Of a DNA stretch of 64,000 nt, positions 43,000 to 51,539 are shown in pieces (the stretch's first letter is position 1; each line of letters starts with the position of its first letter). The translations under genes and the position numbers were made by a program. The stretch comes from Streptomyces xanthochromogenes (GTDB lineage Bacteria; Actinomycetota; Actinomycetes; Streptomycetales; Streptomycetaceae), in assembly GCF_014650455.1 (NCBI RefSeq), contig NZ_BMUZ01000021.1, positions 1 through 64,000 of the forward strand, given 5' to 3'. A model generated the notes under the pieces. That model saw nothing but the letters and a program-made list of their open reading frames with translations, was not told the DNA's origin and made no database searches.

Positions 43000-44748
43000 T
43001 CAGAGGGCGAAGCGGGTGTCGGCGAGCCGGTAGAGGCGGCGCCACAGCAGGCGGTTGAGGCCGACGACGTACAGGCTCATCACCGCCACGCCCGCCAGCA
43101 GGTGCGGGAAGTCGCCGGAGGCGGTGGCCTTCGCGATGTAGGCGCCGAGGCCGGTGGCCGTCAGGGTGGTGCCGCCGAAGGTGACGACCTCCGCGACGAT
43201 CGAGGCGTTCCAGGCGCCGCCCGACGCGGTGATGCCGCCGGTGACGTACGCCGGGAAGATGCCGGGCAGGATCAGCCGCTTCCAGCGCTGCCATCCGCGT
43301 ACGCCCAGGTCGTCCATGGCCTCGCGCAGGTCGCTCGGGATCGACATGGCGCCCGCGATGGTGTTGAAGAGGATGTACCACTGGGCGCCGAGCGCCATCA
43401 GGAGGATGCCGCCGATGTTGATGGACAGGCCCGTCTTCAGGAAGAACCAGACGGCCAGCGGGAAGAGGAAGTTGGCGGGGAAGCTCGCGAGCACCTGCAC
43501 GACGGGCTGGGCGATGCGGGTGAGGCGCGGCGAGAAGCCGATCCGCACGCCGATCGGCACCCAGATGACGGTGGCCGCGGCCACCAGGACCACCACCCGG
43601 GCCAGCGTGGCGAGGCCGAGCAGCAGCGGCTCGCCGAAGACGCCGAGCCCCGTCTGGTCGTGGAGGTAACGGCCGAGGTCGAACAGGCCCCACAGGATGA
43701 GGCCGCCCGCGACCACGGTGAACGTGATGTCCCCGGTGCGCCGGCGTGCCCCGTCGACGCTCAGCGGACGGTCGTCGGTGCCGAAGACGCGGCCCGCGCG
43801 GCTCAGGCCCCGGCCCAGCGGGCGCAACGCCTTGCCGAGCAGCTGGGGCCAGTGCGAGCGGCGCAGGAAGTCCAGGACGACCGACCGCTGGATCTCGCCG
43901 GCCTCGGACTGCTCGTTCTTGAACTTCTCGGCCCAGGCGGTCAGTGGTCGCCAGAAGACGAAGTTCACGCCGATGACCATCACGGCCATCGTGAGGATGG
44001 CCCAGCCGATCTTGCCGAGGTCGCCGTCGGTGATGGCGGCACCCGCGTACGAGCCGACCCCGGGCAGCGCGTAGTCCTTGTTGTTGACGCTGATCGCCTC
44101 GGACGCGACGAGGAAGAACCAGCCGCCGCCGAAGCTCAGCATCCCGTTCCAGACCAGGCTGATCATCCCGGACGGCAGCTCGACCTTCCAGAACCGCATC
44201 CACCGCGTGAACCCGAACGACCTTGACAGCTCGTCGAGTTCACGCGGGAGCGAGGTCAGGGAGTGGTAGAAGCCGAACGTCATGTTCCAGGCCTGCGAGG
44301 TGAAGATCGCGAAGATCGACGCGCATTCGAGGCCCAGCATGGAGCCGGGGAACAGGGCGATGAACCCGCTGACGGCGACGGTGAGGAAGCCGAGCACCGG
44401 CACCGACTGGAGGATGTCGAGTGCCGGGATCAGGATGCGCTCCAGACGCCTGCTCTTGGCGGCGGCCAGCGCGTACACGAAGGTGAAGACCAGCGAGGCG
44501 GCGAGCGCGATGAACATGCGCAGGAGCGAGCGCGCGGCGTCGTAGGGCAGCTGGGCCGGATCGGTGTCGACCTTGATCGACTGATCGGTGGAGAACCGGA
44601 CCGTGGTGCCGTGGCCGACCTGGAGCACGACGTAGAAGAGTACGAGCACGGCCGCGGCGACCACCGCGTCGACCCAGCTCAGCCGGGCCAGGCGCCCTGC
44701 GAAGCGGGAGGTGACCCGCGGTGCGGGGCTGCTCGTCCGGAACGACAT
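43000..44748 (-). CDS. ABC transporter permease, fused double-domain type
   Basis: The 582-residue protein has two permease domains of about six spans each. The first half contains ELSRSFGFTRWMRFWKVELP and the second LGVRGWQRWKRLILPGIFP, each an EAA-type ATPase contact. One chain therefore forms the whole channel. The substrate is unknown; sulfonate, nitrate and metal-related anions have all been suggested for this family. The start is ATG 44748, or GTG 44751, with GGAGG upstream. No substrate-binding protein gene is adjacent. Confidence 0.9.
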   Translation of the reverse strand: MSFRTSSPAPRVTSRFAGRLARLSWVDAVVAAAVLVLFYVVLQVGHGTTVRFSTDQSIKVDTDPAQLPYDAARSLLRMFIALAASLVFTFVYALAAAKSRRLERILIPALDILQSVPVLGFLTVAVSGFIALFPGSMLGLECASIFAIFTSQAWNMTFGFYHSLTSLPRELDELSRSFGFTRWMRFWKVELPSGMISLVWNGMLSFGGGWFFLVASEAISVNNKDYALPGVGSYAGAAITDGDLGKIGWAILTMAVMVIGVNFVFWRPLTAWAEKFKNEQSEAGEIQRSVVLDFLRRSHWPQLLGKALRPLGRGLSRAGRVFGTDDRPLSVDGARRRTGDITFTVVAGGLILWGLFDLGRYLHDQTGLGVFGEPLLLGLATLARVVVLVAAATVIWVPIGVRIGFSPRLTRIAQPVVQVLASFPANFLFPLAVWFFLKTGLSINIGGILLMALGAQWYILFNTIAGAMSIPSDLREAMDDLGVRGWQRWKRLILPGIFPAYVTGGITASGGAWNASIVAEVVTFGGTTLTATGLGAYIAKATASGDFPHLLAGVAVMSLYVVGLNRLLWRRLYRLADTRFAL

Positions 44749-44856
44749 CACAAGAAACCTCCGACCACACTGTGGACACAGGAGTCCCGGAGGCGCGACC
44801 GCGCACCCCGGCGCGGCGGTGCCCGACGTGGTGAGAAAGAAAGAGGTGAGGAAGGG

Positions 44857-44967
44857 TCAGCGACGCCCGGTGGGGCGCTGCGGACTGGGAGGCTCCGCGT
44901 CCATGGCTGCCCCCTTCGGTGATGCGGTTTCCAGCGACTCGTGCAGTCTGCCGCTTCTTGCGCTCAT
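44857..44967 (-). CDS. Candidate leader ORF of the ABC operon
   Basis: The 36-codon frame starts inside the operator-like repeat. An internal ATG has GGGGG six bases upstream and gives a 15-residue peptide, MDAEPPSPQRPTGRR. The ORF ends 109 bases before the permease start. No homology is known. It may be a leader peptide like those before sulfur genes, or chance. Confidence 0.35.
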   Translation of the reverse strand: MSARSGRLHESLETASPKGAAMDAEPPSPQRPTGRR

Positions 44968-44975
44968 ACGCAAAT
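44956..44975. promoter_or_regulatory. Operator-like repeat upstream of ABC permease/ATPase genes
   Basis: On the plus strand TCTTGC-N8-GCAAAT. It matches the inverted complement of the site at the arsR-like start in 16 bases or so: both contain TTGCGCTC, four variable bases and GCAAAT. Only the left arm is imperfect. It is the strongest hint that the ArsR protein controls this transporter. Confidence 0.55.
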
Positions 44976-45273
44976 AAGGGGGTGGGTGCGTTCCGGGGGA
45001 GCGGGGCGGGGTTCCGGGCCGGCCCCAACTCGCTTTATTCGCTGGCGCCGTCGGTCCCGGTGCATTTAAAGTCGGGACTGTTCGAGCGGGGCGACGCAAC
45101 GTCGTCGCCGGTACCGAGACGTGGTTGGGGAGGTGTGAACGATGGCTGTCGTTGCGAAGGGCGCTGCCCGCATCCCGAAGTCCATCCACACCATGCCCGC
45201 GGTCTCCGGCTGACCGACTTCTTCCACCACGCCTGTGCGCGTGGCGCCGGGGCCGCCCTTCGAAGGGTTCCCC
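44976..45273. promoter_or_regulatory. Upstream region of rsgA
   Basis: An A/T-richer patch around GCATTTAAAG (45061-45070) probably holds the rsgA promoter. A small ORF with a strong SD lies at 45142-45213 and is listed separately. No further structure was identified. Confidence 0.4.
45142..45213 (+). CDS. Candidate upstream small ORF of rsgA
   Basis: The frame encodes 23 residues starting MAVVAKGAARIPKSIHT. GGGGAGGTG lies about seven bases before the ATG, stronger than most SDs in the window. It ends 60 bases before the rsgA start. It could be a small protein or a leader peptide. No homologue is recognised. Confidence 0.4.
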   Translation: MAVVAKGAARIPKSIHTMPAVSG

Positions 45274-46419
45274 TTGTCTTCCTCGTTCGCTTCCCCGCAG
45301 GACACCTCCGAGTTCTCCACCTCCGGGGTCAACAGCTCCGCTCCCTCGCGCCCCCTCGCCGCGTACGGCTGGGACGACGCCTGGGCCGCGGAGTTCGCCC
45401 CGTACGCCGCGCAGGGCCTGGTGCCCGGCCGGGTCGTACGGGTCGACCGCGGCCAGTGCGACGTCGTGACCGCCGACGGCACGCTGCGCGCCGACACCGC
45501 GTTCGTCACCCCGCACGATCCGATGCGGGTCATCTGCACCGGCGACTGGGCGGCCGTCGAGCCGGTCGGCGATCCCCAGTTCGTCCGTACGTACCTTCCG
45601 CGGCGCACCGCGTTCGTGCGCAGCACCTCGTCCAACCGTTCCGAGGGGCAGATCCTCGCCGCCAACGTCGACCACGCGATCATCGCGGTGTCGCTCGCCG
45701 TCGAGCTCGACCTCGGCCGGATCGAGCGCTTCCTCGCGCTGGCCTGGGAGTCGGGGGCCCAGCCGCTCGTCGTGCTCACCAAGGCCGACCTGGTCCCCGA
45801 CCCGGTCGGGCTGTCCTACCTCGTCCAGGACGTGTCGACGGCCGCGCCCGGGGTCCAGGTGCTGCCGGTCAGCGCGACCGGCGGGGAGGGCGTCGAGGCC
45901 CTGGCCGCGGTCGTCGCGGGCGGCACCAGCGTGCTGCTCGGGCAGTCCGGTGCGGGCAAGTCCACGCTGGCCAACGTGCTGCTCGGGGACGAGGTGATGG
46001 CGGTGCAGGCCGCGCGTGAGGTGGACGGCAAGGGCCGCCACACCACGACCACTCGCAACCTGCTGGTGCTGCCGGGCGGGGGCGTGCTCATCGACACGCC
46101 CGGTCTGCGCGGGGTCGGCCTGTACGACGCGGAGTCCGGGGTGGGGCAGGTCTTCGCCGAGATCGAGGAACTGGCCGCCGACTGCCGCTTCCACGACTGC
46201 GCGCACGAGGCGGAGCCGGGCTGCGCGGTGCTGGCCGCGATCGAGGACGGTTCGCTGGCCGTGCGCCGCCTGGACAGTTACCGCAAGCTGCTCCGCGAGA
46301 ACCAGCGGATCGTGGCGAAGACGGACGCGCGGCTGCGGGCGGAGATCCGGCGGGACTGGAAGGCGAAGGGCGCGGAGGGCCGTGCCAACGGCGCCCTGAA
46401 GCGGGGCCGCCTGCGCTGA
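45274..46419 (+). CDS. rsgA: Ribosome small subunit-dependent GTPase A
   Basis: The 381-residue protein is a circularly permuted GTPase: G4 (VLTKADL) precedes G1 (LGQSGAGKST, about residue 222) and G3 (IDTPG). An N-terminal OB fold contains GRVVRVDRGQCDVVT, and a C-terminal zinc finger has CRFHDCAHEAEPGC. It checks and releases 30S assembly factors late in ribosome maturation. The TTG at 45274 was chosen because GAAGGG lies six bases upstream; a longer GTG start lacks support. Confidence 0.93.
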   Translation: MSSSFASPQDTSEFSTSGVNSSAPSRPLAAYGWDDAWAAEFAPYAAQGLVPGRVVRVDRGQCDVVTADGTLRADTAFVTPHDPMRVICTGDWAAVEPVGDPQFVRTYLPRRTAFVRSTSSNRSEGQILAANVDHAIIAVSLAVELDLGRIERFLALAWESGAQPLVVLTKADLVPDPVGLSYLVQDVSTAAPGVQVLPVSATGGEGVEALAAVVAGGTSVLLGQSGAGKSTLANVLLGDEVMAVQAAREVDGKGRHTTTTRNLLVLPGGGVLIDTPGLRGVGLYDAESGVGQVFAEIEELAADCRFHDCAHEAEPGCAVLAAIEDGSLAVRRLDSYRKLLRENQRIVAKTDARLRAEIRRDWKAKGAEGRANGALKRGRLR

Positions 46420-46520
46420 GCCCTCGGGTGCCCGCCCCGGCCCGGGGTCGGTTGGTTCCGGCCCCCTGGGGCTCCGCCCCGGACCCCGTTCGCGCCTTGA
46501 GGGGCGCTCGTCCTCGAACT

Positions 46521-46547
46521 CCCCCCAGGCCTCAAGGGCCTGGGGGG
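46521..46547. terminator. Hairpin terminator after rsgA
   Basis: CCCCCCAGGCC (46521-46531) pairs perfectly with GGCCTGGGGGG (46537-46547) around a 5-base loop. It lies about 100 bases after the rsgA stop, without a T-tract. GGGGCTCCGCCCC nearby is a second small hairpin. Confidence 0.6.
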
Positions 46548-46590
46548 ACCCCATGACGGGCTGAGGATGCCGTTGCGCCCGGCGCTTTCA

Positions 46591-46669
46591 GGGGCGCGGG
46601 GAACCGCGCGACCGGCCAGGGACGGCGCGAGGACGAGATCGGGGTTGGGGGCGCGGGGAACTGCGCGAG
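46591..46669 (+). repeat. GGAA-loop hairpin repeats, copies 2 and 3
   Basis: Copy 2 (46591-46612) has stem GCGCGG/CCGCGC and loop GGAA (46600-46603), preceded by CTTTCA as in copy 1. Copy 3 (46647-46669) has GCGCGG/CTGCGC with one G-U pair and the same loop. The stretch 46420-46807 holds only these elements and the rsgA terminator; no gene is seen. Confidence 0.6.
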
Positions 46670-46807
46670 TGGGTCCGGTCGGGGCGCGGCCGGACTGCGG
46701 TGGAGCGGGGGGCGGGGCCGCATCCAGGGGGTGGGCCGGCCCGCGAGGGTTAGGTGTCCGAATGCCGCCAGAGACCCCGCAGGCGACCGCGCACACTGGA
46801 AGGCGTG

Positions 46808-48199
46808 ATGCACCCAGACGCGCAGTACGAGGCGGTCAGCAGCAGGGACGCCCGGTTCGACGGGGAGTTCTTCTTCGCCGTGGCGACGACCGGGATCTAC
46901 TGCCGGCCGAGCTGCCCCGCCGTCACCCCACGCCGTAAGAACGTCCGGTTCTTCCCCAGCGCCGCCGCCGCCCAGAGCCACGGCTTCCGGGCGTGCCGCC
47001 GCTGCCGCCCGGACGCCGCGCCGGGGTCGGCCGAGTGGAACACGCGGGCCGATGTCGTCGGCCGGGCCATGCGCATGATCGGGGACGGCGTCGTCGACCG
47101 CGAGGGCGTGCCGGGGCTCGCCACCCGGCTCGGCTACAGCACCCGGCAGGTGCAGCGGCAGCTCACCGCCGAGGTCGGCGCCGGCCCCGTCGCCCTCGCC
47201 CGGGCGCAGCGCGCCCACACCGCGCGCGTGCTGCTCCAGACCACCCCGCTCCCGGTCACCGAGATCGCCTTCGCCGCCGGCTTCGCCAGCGTGCGCCAGT
47301 TCAACGACACGATCCGGCAGATCTACGCCCGTACCCCCAGCGGCCTGCGCGAGGAGGCCGGGACCCGGGCCGCCGGACCCGGTGTCGCGGCGAGCGCCGG
47401 CATCCCGCTGCGGCTCGCCCATCGGGGCGCGTACGCCGTGAAGGAGACCTTCGACCTCCTCGCGGACGAGGCCGTCGCGCATGTCGAGGAGGTCGTCGGC
47501 GAGAGCGGAACCCGCGTCTACCGGCGCACCCTGCGGCTGCCCCACGGCACTGCCGTCGTGGCCGTCGACGAGGCCGCCCCCGCGCACACCACGGCCCGCC
47601 AGGGCTGGCTCGACGCCCGGATCCACCTCACCGATCTGCGCGACCTCACCACCGCCGTTCAGCGCCTGCGCCGGCTGTTCGACCTGGACGCGGACCCGTA
47701 CGCCGTCGACGAACGGCTGAGCGCGGACCCCGGGCTCGCCCCGCTCGTCGCGCGGACCCCGGGCCTGCGCTCGCCCGGCGCCGCCGACCCCGAGGAGTGC
47801 GCGGTGCGGGCGCTGGTCGGGCCGCAGGCGGCGGCCGGCCTCGTCGAGACGTACGGCAAACGCCTCGACGCGCCCTGCGGGGCGCTCACCCACCTCTTCC
47901 CCGAGCCCGCCCTGCTCGCCGCCCACCCCGACCCGCGCCTCGCCGCGCTGGCGACCGCGCTCGCCGACGCCACCCTGCGCCTGGACGCCGGCGCCGACCG
48001 CGAGGAGGCCGAACGGGTGCTGCGGGGGCTGCCCGGCCTGGACGAGGGGACCGTCCAGGTGATCCGCACGCGTGCGCTCGGCGACCCGGACGTGGGCGCC
48101 GACGGGGAGGAGGCCTGGCGGCCCTGGCGCTCCTACGCGCGCCGCCACCTCGCGCTCGCGGCGGCCCGGAACCGGCAGGCGACCGCCGGGCCGCAGTAG
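46808..48199 (+). CDS. Ada-AlkA fusion: methyl-phosphotriester sensor, AraC HTH and 3-methyladenine glycosylase
   Basis: In this 463-residue protein, residues 1-75 are the Ada zinc domain with Cys32, Cys36, Cys63 and Cys66 (YCRPSC and ACRRC). AraC-type HTH helices follow (LGYSTRQVQRQLTAEVGAGP and ITEIAFAAGFASVRQFNDTIR-like, here VTEIAFAAGFASVRQFNDTI). From about residue 200 an AlkA domain begins. The HhH region LPGLDEGTVQVIRTRALGDPDV is present, but roughly 20 residues usually around and after the catalytic Asp are missing before WRPWRSYA. The gene probably senses and repairs alkylation damage. The ATG has GGAAGG four bases upstream. Confidence 0.88.
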   Translation: MHPDAQYEAVSSRDARFDGEFFFAVATTGIYCRPSCPAVTPRRKNVRFFPSAAAAQSHGFRACRRCRPDAAPGSAEWNTRADVVGRAMRMIGDGVVDREGVPGLATRLGYSTRQVQRQLTAEVGAGPVALARAQRAHTARVLLQTTPLPVTEIAFAAGFASVRQFNDTIRQIYARTPSGLREEAGTRAAGPGVAASAGIPLRLAHRGAYAVKETFDLLADEAVAHVEEVVGESGTRVYRRTLRLPHGTAVVAVDEAAPAHTTARQGWLDARIHLTDLRDLTTAVQRLRRLFDLDADPYAVDERLSADPGLAPLVARTPGLRSPGAADPEECAVRALVGPQAAAGLVETYGKRLDAPCGALTHLFPEPALLAAHPDPRLAALATALADATLRLDAGADREEAERVLRGLPGLDEGTVQVIRTRALGDPDVGADGEEAWRPWRSYARRHLALAAARNRQATAGPQ

Positions 48200-48241
48200 T
48201 CCGACGGGCGGGGCCGGGCCACTTCTGCGAACGTCGAAGAC

Positions 48242-49342
48242 ATGATCCGTCTCGCGCGCCTGCCCCTGGACCGCTGGTCGGCGCTGCTGCCGCCGCTCGC
48301 CCTCGTGCTGCTCGCGCTGACGTGGGGGCGGTCGCTGCCCGCCTGGCTCGTCGCCGTGGTCGCCTGTTTCCTGGCCGGTGCGGTGCTGGCCGCCGTGCAC
48401 CACGCGGAGGTGGTCGCGCACCGGGTGGGCGAGCCGTTCGGATCGCTCGTGCTCGCGGTCGCGGTCACCGTCATCGAGGTCGCCCTGATCGTCACCCTGA
48501 TGTCGGACGGCGGCGACAAGAGCGCCTCGCTGGCCCGGGACACCGTCTTCGCCGCCGTGATGATCACGTGCAACGGCATCGTCGGGCTCTGCCTCCTGGT
48601 CGGCGCCCTGCGGCGCAGGCTCGCCGTGTTCAACGCCGAGGGCACCGTCACGGCCTTCGCGACGGTCACCACCCTGGCGGGCCTGAGCCTCGCCCTGCCG
48701 ACCTTCACCACCAGCAAGCCGGGCCCCGAGTTCTCGCCCGCCCAGCTGATCTTCGCCGCGATCGCCTCGGTGTTCCTGTACGGACTCTTCGTCGCGACCC
48801 AGACCGTGCGCCACCGCGACTACTTCCTGCCGGTGACCCAGCAGGGCGAGGTGATGCGGGACGACGACCACGCCAACCCGCCCTCCGCGCGCACCGCCTG
48901 GACCAGTGTCGCGCTGCTCGGGGTCGCGCTGGTCGCGGTCGTGGGCCTGGCCAAGGGGGTCTCGCCGACCATCGAGCGGGGGGTGGCCGCGGCCGGCCTG
49001 CCCGCCTCCGTCGTGGGTGTCGTCATCGCGCTTCTCGTGCTGCTGCCCGAGACCATCGCCGCCGTGCGGGCCGCCCGGCGCGACCGCGTGCAGACCAGCC
49101 TCAACCTCGCGCTCGGCTCGGCCATGGCCAGCATCGGCCTCACCATTCCGGCCGTCGCGCTCGCGACCATCTGGCTGTCCGGCCCGCTGGTGCTCGGGCT
49201 CGGCGCCAGCCACATGGTGCTGCTCGCCCTGACGGTCACCGTCGGCATCCTGACCGTCGTACCGGGCCGCGCCACCCTGATGCAGGGCGGGCTGCACCTC
49301 TCGCTGTTCGCCGCGTACATCGTGCTCGCGGTCAGCCCGTAG
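48242..49342 (+). CDS. Calcium/cation:proton antiporter (CaCA family, ChaA-like)
   Basis: The 366-residue protein has about 11 membrane spans. The two alpha repeats are visible: GEPFGSLVLAVAVTVIEVAL and LPETIAAVRAARRDRVQTSLNLALGSAMASIG, each with the acidic cation-site Glu. It should export Ca2+ or Na+/K+ in exchange for protons. The inter-repeat loop is short and acidic (MRDDDHANPP). It follows the Ada-AlkA gene after 42 bases on the same strand, but functional linkage is unlikely. Confidence 0.92.
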   Translation: MIRLARLPLDRWSALLPPLALVLLALTWGRSLPAWLVAVVACFLAGAVLAAVHHAEVVAHRVGEPFGSLVLAVAVTVIEVALIVTLMSDGGDKSASLARDTVFAAVMITCNGIVGLCLLVGALRRRLAVFNAEGTVTAFATVTTLAGLSLALPTFTTSKPGPEFSPAQLIFAAIASVFLYGLFVATQTVRHRDYFLPVTQQGEVMRDDDHANPPSARTAWTSVALLGVALVAVVGLAKGVSPTIERGVAAAGLPASVVGVVIALLVLLPETIAAVRAARRDRVQTSLNLALGSAMASIGLTIPAVALATIWLSGPLVLGLGASHMVLLALTVTVGILTVVPGRATLMQGGLHLSLFAAYIVLAVSP

Positions 49343-49512
49343 CCCCTGGTGGACGCCCCGTGCGGCACCCGCCGCCCGCGCGGTGCCCGCGATGCCCGCC
49401 CGTCCGGCCGTATGCGGTCCCTGCACGCCCTGTTCGTGTTCTGTTCGTATACGTTCCCCGTGCGTTCCGGCCGACTGGGCGCTGCATTCAAGCCACCTGT
49501 GTTACGGACGTG

Positions 49513-49542
49513 TTGACGGATGACCCTGCCGAGTCACACGAT
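49513..49542 (+). promoter_or_regulatory. Candidate housekeeping promoter of asnB
   Basis: TTGACG (49513-49518) and CACGAT (49537-49542) are spaced by 18 bases. The ATG of asnB lies 84 bases beyond. TGTTCGT occurs twice upstream (near 49430-49446). The rest of the 284-base gap shows nothing else. Confidence 0.5.
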
Positions 49543-49626
49543 CGAAAGGTAGGTAGTTGCTCAATACATCTGATTCGGCCGGTGGAACGTCCCCCCTCCG
49601 GTCGAAGAGGCCAAGCAGGAGGCACC

Positions 49627-51468
49627 ATGTGTGGCATCACCGGCTGGATCTCCTTCGAACGTGAACTGCGCGCCGAGCGGGACACCCTGGACGCGATGAC
49701 CGAGACGATGGACTGCCGCGGTCCCGACGACCGCGGCGTGTGGGCCAACGGGCCGGCCGCGCTCGGCCACCGCAGGCTCGCGATCATCGACCTTCCGGGC
49801 GGGCGCCAGCCCATGAGCGTCGAGGCGGGCGGCCGGACCGTCGCCCTCGTCTACTCGGGCGAGACCTACAACTTCACCGAGCTCAAGGCCGAACTCGCCG
49901 CCCGCGGGCACCGGTTCACCACCGACTCCGACACCGAGGTAGTCCTGCACGGCTACCTCGAATGGGGAGAGGCCGTCGCGGAACGCCTCAACGGCATGTA
50001 CGCGTTCGCGATCTGGGACGAGCGCGTCCAGCGCCTCGTCATGATCCGCGACCGGATGGGCATCAAGCCCTTCTACTACTACGAGACCGCCGACGGCGTG
50101 CTCTTCGGCTCCGAGCCCAAGGCGATCCTCGCCAATCCGCTGGCCCGCCGCTCGGTCTCGCTGGACGGACTCCGCGAGCTGTTCACCATGGTCAAGACGC
50201 CGGGCCACGCGGTGTGGGACGGCATGAAGGAGGTCGAGCCCGGCACCGTCGTCACCGTCGACCGCGGCGGCCTGCGCACCCACACCTACTGGACGCTCGA
50301 AACCCGTCCGCACGAGGACGACCGCGCCACCAGCATCGCCCACGTCCGCGAGCTGCTCGACGACATCGTCCGCCGCCAGCTCATAGCCGACGTGCCGCGC
50401 TGCATGCTGCTCTCCGGCGGCCTCGACTCCTCCGCGCTCACCGCGCTCGCCGCCCAGCAGCTCGGCGAAGTGGGCCACCAAGTGCGCAGCTTCGCGGTGG
50501 ACTTCGTCGGCCAGACCGAGAACTTCGTCGCCGACGAGCTCCGCGCCACCCCCGACACCCCCTACGTCCACGACGTGGCCCGCACCTCCGGCACCGTCCA
50601 CCAGGACATCGTCCTGGACGCCCAGGCACTGGCCGACCCCGAGGTGCGGGCCAAGGTCATCAGGGCCCGCGACATCCCCATGGGCTTCGGAGACATGGAC
50701 GCCTCGCTCTACCTGCTGTTCAAGGCGATCCGCGAACACTCCACGGTCGCCCTGTCCGGCGAGTCCGCGGACGAGGTCTTCGGCGGCTACAAGCAGTTCT
50801 TCGACGAGGACGCGCGGGCCGCCGACACGTTCCCCTGGCTCGTCAAGTTCGCCGAGCAGTTCGGCGACGACTCCGGCCTGCTGCGGCCGGACCTGACGGC
50901 CGCCCTGAACGTCCCCGCCTACGTCAAGGACTCCTACGACACCGCCGTCGCCGGCGTCCAACGCCTCGACGGCGAGAGCGACTTCGAGTACCGGATGCGC
51001 AAGATCTGCAATCTCCACCTCACCCGCTTCGTGCGCATCCTGCTCGACCGCAAGGACCGCGCGAGCATGGCCGTCGGCCTGGAGGTGCGGGTGCCGTTCT
51101 GCGACCACCGGCTCGTCGAATACGTCTACAACGCGCCCTGGTCGGTGAAGTCCTTCGACGGCCGCGAGAAGAGCCTGCTGCGCGAGGCGGCCAGGGACGT
51201 CCTGCCGCAGTCCGTGTACGACCGGGTCAAGAGCCCCTACCCCTCGACCCAGGACCCGAAGTACGCCATCGCCCTCCAGGGGCACGCCAAGGACCTGCTC
51301 GCCCAGCCCTCGCACCCGGTCTTCGACCTCGTCGACCGCGAAGGGCTCCGCCGGGCCGCCGAAGTGAGCGGTCCGCAGATCCACCAGGCCTCGCGGCGCG
51401 GTCTGGAGCGCACCCTGGACCTGGCGATCTGGCTCGATCTGTACAAGCCGGAGGTGAAGCTGGCCTAG
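49627..51468 (+). CDS. asnB: Asparagine synthase (glutamine-hydrolysing)
   Basis: The 613-residue protein has a class II glutaminase N-terminal domain. The nucleophile Cys2 (MCGITGW) and signatures MDCRGPDD and HRRLAIIDL are present. The synthetase domain has the PP-loop MLLSGGLDSSAL (about residue 262) and ALSGESADEVFGGY. It makes asparagine from aspartate, ATP and glutamine in the cytoplasm. CAGGAGG precedes the ATG at ideal spacing. Some AsnB paralogues act in secondary metabolism or stress, but the neighbours here give no such hint. Confidence 0.95.
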   Translation: MCGITGWISFERELRAERDTLDAMTETMDCRGPDDRGVWANGPAALGHRRLAIIDLPGGRQPMSVEAGGRTVALVYSGETYNFTELKAELAARGHRFTTDSDTEVVLHGYLEWGEAVAERLNGMYAFAIWDERVQRLVMIRDRMGIKPFYYYETADGVLFGSEPKAILANPLARRSVSLDGLRELFTMVKTPGHAVWDGMKEVEPGTVVTVDRGGLRTHTYWTLETRPHEDDRATSIAHVRELLDDIVRRQLIADVPRCMLLSGGLDSSALTALAAQQLGEVGHQVRSFAVDFVGQTENFVADELRATPDTPYVHDVARTSGTVHQDIVLDAQALADPEVRAKVIRARDIPMGFGDMDASLYLLFKAIREHSTVALSGESADEVFGGYKQFFDEDARAADTFPWLVKFAEQFGDDSGLLRPDLTAALNVPAYVKDSYDTAVAGVQRLDGESDFEYRMRKICNLHLTRFVRILLDRKDRASMAVGLEVRVPFCDHRLVEYVYNAPWSVKSFDGREKSLLREAARDVLPQSVYDRVKSPYPSTQDPKYAIALQGHAKDLLAQPSHPVFDLVDREGLRRAAEVSGPQIHQASRRGLERTLDLAIWLDLYKPEVKLA

Positions 51469-51539
51469 CGGCAACGGAGTTGGTGCCCGGGTCGCTCAAC
51501 TGCGGCTCGGGCGCTCGCCAGTTGCGGCTCGGCCTCCCG

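Noticed and set aside
44752..44856. Metal riboswitch (M-box or yybP-ykoY) in front of the ABC permease
   Set aside because: The region is GC-rich and can fold, but I could not see the conserved bases of either class.
46993..49626. Long rightward frame extending upstream of asnB
   Set aside because: Shares the asnB frame but the region codes for Ada-AlkA and the exchanger in other frames; AsnB must begin at MCGI because Cys2 is the nucleophile.
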